A stretch of 64,000 nt of DNA from Lachnospiraceae bacterium (GTDB taxonomy: Bacteria > Bacillota > Clostridia > Lachnospirales > Lachnospiraceae), in the NCBI GenBank assembly GCA_022790855.1, contig JAAVYA010000006.1, positions 62,001-126,000 on the forward strand, written 5' to 3'. Within the stretch, counting starts at the first letter, position 1, and each line of letters opens with the position of its first letter. Shown in pieces: positions 60,500 through 64,000 of this stretch. The notes beneath the pieces were generated by a model. That model was not told the DNA's origin. It did not search any database and saw only the letters and a list, made by a program, of their open reading frames with translations. The position numbers were made by a program, and so were the translations under genes.

Positions 60500-61306
60500 A
60501 TGGAGTTACAGGAATTTTACCATAGTATTTTACTGCAGCCGGAAATGATTTCCCGACTGGAGCAAGCAAAAAGAGAAGTTGATTTGGAATCTCTGGAAAT
60601 ACCTCTTCAAAACTTAATGAATCAAGACACGGCAAAGGAAACGTATCTTTCCCTGAAGGACTTATTCCAGGAAGATACGGATCATATATGTCTGTTGTAC
60701 TGCCAACTGGAATGTGCCAGACGCAGCGGAATGCGCTATCAAAAATTAGGCATTCCGAAAAAAATTTTTCTGGATACCATGAAATGCTTCTCCCGGTTTC
60801 TGGAAGAAAGTAAGAAAAAGAACGGCCGCCTCTGCTTTGACCGTGGGTGGTGGACATACCGGCAAATCAGTATGCAGATATTTCGTATTGGAGCGTTGGA
60901 GTATGAACTGAAGGAATATCAGAGCCTTCCGGTCATTGCCCTGCATATCCCATCGGATGCGGATCTGTCCCCTCAAGCGGTGGATGAATCTCTGGCGGAG
61001 GCCAAAAGATTTTTCCGGAGCTTCTACCCCAACTATTACTGCCGAGCTTATATTTGCGATTCCTGGCTCTTATCCCCCAGCTTGCGGCCCTTTTTGCCTT
61101 CCGAATCTCATATTCTGGCCTTTCAAAACAGGTTTCAGATTCTGGATGAGGACCCGGAGAATCTGGAATATCTGGAATGGCTGTTTCAGGTACATAAGGA
61201 GACGCCGGTATGTGAGCTGCCGGAAGGAACACGGCTTCAGCAACAGGTAAAAGAAGCCATGATGAAAGGGGAAAAGATTGGGAGCGCCTTTGGTATTATG
61301 AGATAA
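60500..61306 (+). CDS. GNAT-like acyltransferase domain protein (DUF5596 type), substrate unknown
   Basis: A 268-aa protein that I assign, from the pattern 'LGIPKKIFLDTMKCFSRFLEESKKKNG' and 'ALEYELKEY...VIALHIPSDADLSPQAVDESLAEAKRFFRSFYP', to a family with an N-terminal helical domain and a C-terminal GNAT-like domain, often called 'acyltransferase domain-containing'. The middle 'YYCRAYICDSWLLSPSLRPFL' is conserved. Substrate and role are unknown. RBS ACGGAAAGG, 50 bases after rqcH. Confidence 0.75.
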   Translation: MELQEFYHSILLQPEMISRLEQAKREVDLESLEIPLQNLMNQDTAKETYLSLKDLFQEDTDHICLLYCQLECARRSGMRYQKLGIPKKIFLDTMKCFSRFLEESKKKNGRLCFDRGWWTYRQISMQIFRIGALEYELKEYQSLPVIALHIPSDADLSPQAVDESLAEAKRFFRSFYPNYYCRAYICDSWLLSPSLRPFLPSESHILAFQNRFQILDEDPENLEYLEWLFQVHKETPVCELPEGTRLQQQVKEAMMKGEKIGSAFGIMR

Positions 61307-61353
61307 GCTTTCCAAAGGAATCATGCCCTCAGTGTACAAGGAGGCATAAAAAA

Positions 61354-61824
61354 ATGGACACTTACAATATGAAAAAGATAAAAATGGTATTGATTGGCTC
61401 TTTATGCTTACTTTTCGCAGCATGTAGTAATGATTTTGCGAAACAGGAGTATGATTCAACGGAAAAAATTTTGCATCAAAAAGACCACTACGCAAAAGAA
61501 TTTTCTGTTTTTCATTCCATAGATGGAGGATATTCACTAACCGTCTCTAAATTTGACGGACGTGAAACATTATGGACCAAAACAATAAAAGAAAATTATG
61601 AGATGGAAATAGACGTTTCCTTCTATCTTTCCAGAGGGCAGGCAAAAATTGTGCATATTGATGGCAGCGGAACGGTTACGACAGTCATCGAATGTTCTCC
61701 CGAAACCGCAACGGATGAATTTGTAACAAAGACCATATCATTAAAAAGTGGTCAAAACAGATTGAAGATTGTGGGGTATGATTGTGAAGATATTGATTTA
61801 AAAATGCTTTTTATAGAACCGTAA
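61354..61824 (+). CDS. small secreted lipoprotein, unknown function
   Basis: A 156-aa protein with a lipoprotein signal sequence: basic start, hydrophobic stretch 'MVLIGSLCLLFAAC' and a lipobox LFAAC with the cysteine near residue 24. The mature part ('IDGGYSLTVSKFDGRETLWTKTIKENYEMEIDVSFYLSRGQAKIVHIDG') looks like beta-sandwich; a family is not recognised. It uses ATG 61354 nine bases after AAGGAGG. Confidence 0.75.
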   Translation: MDTYNMKKIKMVLIGSLCLLFAACSNDFAKQEYDSTEKILHQKDHYAKEFSVFHSIDGGYSLTVSKFDGRETLWTKTIKENYEMEIDVSFYLSRGQAKIVHIDGSGTVTTVIECSPETATDEFVTKTISLKSGQNRLKIVGYDCEDIDLKMLFIEP

Positions 61825-61880
61825 TTTACTCCGCAGTTTCTTAGCTTTTACAGATTATGTAAATGTATGTAAAAACTTCA

Positions 61881-61909
61881 TGTTTACTTCCTTTGGCAGC
61901 CACATATAA
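61881..61909 (+). promoter_or_regulatory. possible sigma-G promoter of the SASP gene
   Basis: TGTTTA (61881-61886), 16 bases, CATATAA (61903-61909) resemble the forespore sigma-G pattern (TGAATA / CATNNTA) with two and one mismatches. The assignment depends on the gene being an SASP; a sigma-A reading is possible. Confidence 0.38.
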
Positions 61910-61954
61910 TAGTACCGTAGCAAAATGCTGCAAACAACAAAGGAGGTTTTTACT

Positions 61955-62158
61955 ATGTCTAACAGTTCTAACAAGGCAGTAGTACCTGAGGCAAAAAGCG
62001 CATTAAACAGATTCAAATATGAAGTAGCAAGCGAATTGGGCGTCCCCCTTTCTGACGGCTATAACGGAAACCTGACATCCAAACAGAACGGTTCTGTGGG
62101 CGGCTATATGGTTAAAAAAATGATCGAAGCCCAGGAAAAACAGATGGCCGGGAAATAA
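61955..62158 (+). CDS. alpha/beta-type small acid-soluble spore protein
   Basis: DNA-binding spore protein that protects forespore DNA and is degraded by the GPR protease at germination. The 67 residues contain the family patterns 'LNRFKYEVASELGVPLSDGYNGNLTSKQNGSVGGYMVKKMIEAQEKQM'; the GPR cleavage region 'KYEVASELGV' is present. ATG 61955 follows AAAGGAGG; the track start is 10 codons too early. It shows that the organism is a spore former. Confidence 0.95.
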   Translation: MSNSSNKAVVPEAKSALNRFKYEVASELGVPLSDGYNGNLTSKQNGSVGGYMVKKMIEAQEKQMAGK

Positions 62159-62191
62159 TTACAACTGAAAAAAGCAATGAACTGATGTAAC

Positions 62192-62250
62192 AAGGAAAAA
62201 CAACTGTTTATGGATCCTCTTTTAGAGATTATAAACAGTTGTTTTTCCTT
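62192..62250. terminator. long-stem bidirectional terminator
   Basis: AAGGAAAAACAACTGTTTAT (62192-62211) and ATAAACAGTTGTTTTTCCTT (62231-62250) are perfectly complementary over 20 bases, and the loop has an inner CTCT/AGAG pairing. Both strands carry a T-rich segment in the distal arm. It ends the SASP transcript and the convergent rmuC transcript. Confidence 0.8.
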
Positions 62251-62256
62251 TCCCAT

Positions 62257-63663
62257 TTATTCATCCGCTGAATCTTCTAATTCTAGCAGGGAAGACTCGC
62301 TCGTTTCTGTCAGCTCTTCTACGCTGCGCAGCGTACGGTTAATGGCTCTTGTACGTCTGCCGACAATTTCGGTGAGTGTTTTATCGGCAGTCTGCAGTTG
62401 TTTTTGCGCTTTTTCAAGCATGTCTCCAAACTTTGTAAACTCTGATTTCACCGCGCGGAGCGTGTCCCATACCTCTTGTGAACGCTGTTCGATCGCAAGC
62501 GTCTTAAAGCCCATTTGCAGGGATGAAAGAAACGCAGAAAGCGTAGTGGAGCCGACGGCCGTAATCTTATACTTATCCCTAAGTTCTTCGAACAAGGCTG
62601 CATTTTGAACCACTTCTGCATATAATCCTTCTGTTGGCAGAAACATCAAAGCAAAATCTGTGGTCTTAGGAGGTACAATATATTTATCATGAATCTCTTT
62701 CGCGAAAATGCGGATTTTGGCTGTAAGGGATCGCCTGGCGTCGTCAATGGACTGTTTGTCCTCAGCATCCAGCAGCCTGTTATAATCTTCAATGGGGAAT
62801 TTGCTGTCCACTGGCAAAAGCAGCGGCGTATCGCCGTTTCCAGGGAGTTTGATGGCGAACTCCACTCGTTTGCCATTTGCAATCTCCACATTCATTTCAT
62901 ACTGACTTGGGGCAAGAATATCAGAGAGGAGTTTTTCAAGGCGGACCTCGCCATAGGTACCTCGCTCTTTTACATTTATCAGAGCATTTTTCAATGATTT
63001 TGCATCCGCAGCCAGCGCTTTCATCTCACCAAGCCCCTGGCCTACGCTTTCCAGCTGCTTACTAACCAGTTCAAAGGACTGGGAAAGGCGGGTTTCCAGT
63101 GTTTTCTGAAGCTTTTCATCTACCACGCCCTGAATCTGTTCCAGCCGTTTCTCATTACTTTCTTGTAATAACTGTATGTTCCGCTCCAGGGTTGTGTTAA
63201 TTTTTTCAATATTTTCAATATTAGTACGTTGAATTGCTAAAAGACGGCTGTCGACTTGAGCCCCAAATGTATGAATCTGCTTGTTCTGCTCCTCACGGCT
63301 CGTCTGCAAAGCGGCCGTTACGCTTCTGCCAATCAGTTCGTTACTGTCAGTCCCCGCTTTTTGAATGGCCGTTAATTGTGTTCTCATCTGCTGTTGAAAC
63401 TCCGCAAGCTGTTGGTTGACTTCCCTGCGGTTTTCTGAAAGCGTATCCTGAATGCTTTTTTGAATCACACGGAAACGCTCAAACTGCTCCGTCGCGCCAT
63501 TTGAAATCTGTTTTTGCACAACGTCCCGTTGTTCTTCCGCAGTACGTCTTAATAAGCTCATGATTTCATCCGTGTCAGATTTCTTATGCCCCATCATCTG
63601 CAAGATGATAACCAATAAAAGCAAAACAATTGTTATGATACCAAAAATTTCTGGCAATCCCAT
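62257..63663 (-). CDS. rmuC: DNA recombination protein RmuC
   Basis: Membrane-anchored coiled-coil protein with a nuclease-like C-terminal domain that limits inversion of short repeats. The 468-aa protein has an N-terminal anchor ('IFGIITIVLLLLVIILQMMG'), a long coiled coil (about 35-200), and the RmuC domain ('VKERGTYGEVRLEKLLSDILAPSQYE', 'DSKFPIEDYNRLLDA', 'DFALMFLPTEGLYAEVVQN', 'VGSTTLSAFLSSLQMG'). An AAGGAGAGCG site precedes ATG 63663. Confidence 0.95.
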   Translation of the reverse strand: MGLPEIFGIITIVLLLLVIILQMMGHKKSDTDEIMSLLRRTAEEQRDVVQKQISNGATEQFERFRVIQKSIQDTLSENRREVNQQLAEFQQQMRTQLTAIQKAGTDSNELIGRSVTAALQTSREEQNKQIHTFGAQVDSRLLAIQRTNIENIEKINTTLERNIQLLQESNEKRLEQIQGVVDEKLQKTLETRLSQSFELVSKQLESVGQGLGEMKALAADAKSLKNALINVKERGTYGEVRLEKLLSDILAPSQYEMNVEIANGKRVEFAIKLPGNGDTPLLLPVDSKFPIEDYNRLLDAEDKQSIDDARRSLTAKIRIFAKEIHDKYIVPPKTTDFALMFLPTEGLYAEVVQNAALFEELRDKYKITAVGSTTLSAFLSSLQMGFKTLAIEQRSQEVWDTLRAVKSEFTKFGDMLEKAQKQLQTADKTLTEIVGRRTRAINRTLRSVEELTETSESSLLELEDSADE

Positions 63664-63771
63664 TTTTTACGCTCTCCTTAATCTTATCGTTTGTTTTAAA
63701 TCATGCTCCTTGTAACATATCAAAATTACTTAAATTACACATAAGCGACACCTCACTTTCCAAAGCTAAAG

Positions 63772-63918
63772 TCATTCTAATATGAAAACTTCCAGGCAAT
63801 TCTTCATAATCCATGCTAAAATAATCTTTTCCGAAAGCAGCCGCTTACAGGCCGCATCATAGCTGGCTTTCTCATCGGCCACACGGATATTTTTCGCAAT
63901 GGTAGTGTTTGTATTCAT
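63772..63918 (-). pseudogene. N-terminal fragment of an Rpn-type PD-(D/E)XK transposase
   Basis: A 48-codon frame beginning 'MNTNTTIAKNIRVADEKASYDAACKRLLSEKIILAWIMKNCLEVF' has the N-terminal form of Rpn family recombination-promoting nucleases common in Lachnospiraceae, then ends at 'VFILE' where the family continues into the nuclease domain. ATG 63918 has a good GGAGATGAGG site, so initiation would be possible. The following 108 bases up to rmuC show no continuation in any frame that I recognise. Likely a decayed copy. Confidence 0.55.
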
Positions 63919-64000
63919 GGCCTCATCTCCTGCTTTTATTCGCATTTTACCATACTTCATCCAAACAAGCCACTATATTTTTCTTCTTTCCACTCTTTGT

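Noticed and set aside
1-64000. CRISPR array, tRNA/rRNA gene, prophage or intact insertion sequence
   Set aside because: No regularly spaced repeats, no cloverleaf or rRNA core sequence, and no phage or transposase gene other than the two Rpn fragments were seen by reading; short ncRNAs could still be missed without a covariance search.

Overview
The window looks like a chromosomal segment of a spore-forming, Gram-positive member of the Clostridia, most probably Lachnospiraceae. The evidence is gene content and order: mreBCD-mrdA-minCDE-rodA, yggS-sepF-ylmH, rplU-prp-rpmA-obgE-yhbY-nadD-yqeK-rsfS, yicC-gmk-rpoZ-rimO-pgsA-cinA, a short HisG with HisZ, an alpha/beta-type spore protein, a YlbJ-like sporulation protein, and strong AGGAGG ribosome-binding sites. 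There is no rRNA, tRNA, CRISPR array, intact insertion sequence or prophage. Nearly everything is core genome, densely packed and often overlapping by 1-25 bases.

Layout. Bases 1-24,379 are almost entirely plus-strand: mismatch repair and tRNA modification (mutS partial, mutL, miaA), a PLP enzyme, radC, then the elongation and division-site block (mreB, mreC, mreD, PBP2, minC, minD, minE, rodA, mgsA, a D,D-carboxypeptidase). After a small P-loop protein and a DUF378 membrane protein comes a second division-associated block (HlyD-like membrane protein, yggS, sepF, ylmH, aroB, lspA, rluD-type synthase, cytidylate-kinase-like protein). At 24.4 kb transcription becomes convergent, and 24,412-58,554 is mostly minus-strand: a Xer-type tyrosine recombinase, dtd, a cysteine hydrolase, an acyltransferase, (lexA on plus), the rsfS-to-rplU ribosome block, RNase E/G with two radical-SAM family genes, a histidine operon (hisZ-G-D-B-IE), recU, pseudouridine synthases, radical-SAM YgiQ, a LytM-type peptidase, pepD, (ylbJ on plus), coaD-rsmD-cinA-pgsA-rimO, and rpoZ-gmk-yicC. 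From 58.7 kb come rqcH, a GNAT-like protein, a lipoprotein and a spore protein on plus, then rmuC and a truncated Rpn-type fragment on minus.

The most interesting signal is a set of Xer-site-like palindromes beside the strand switch. A 34-base palindrome with dif-like 11-6-11 architecture lies directly in front of the Xer-type recombinase gene, the same relation seen for xerS and difSL in streptococci. Two further 27-base palindromes (33,113 and 37,726) have arms matching, exactly or nearly, the XerD-side half of Bacillus subtilis dif. With the change from plus-strand to minus-strand genes at 24.4 kb this suggests that the window spans the replication terminus. That is inference; a genome-wide GC skew and motif search would settle it.

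Other points: a HisF-like barrel that has lost its catalytic aspartates fused to HisI and HisE; a methylglyoxal synthase with Ala at the catalytic Asp71 position; a PBP2 with an insertion of roughly 230 residues; an RNase E/G that stops before the zinc-link; a sigma-E-like promoter in front of ylbJ; and several strong unexplained intergenic inverted repeats. Start codons were moved from the ORF-track positions wherever a good ribosome-binding site pointed to a downstream start; this is stated in the entries.
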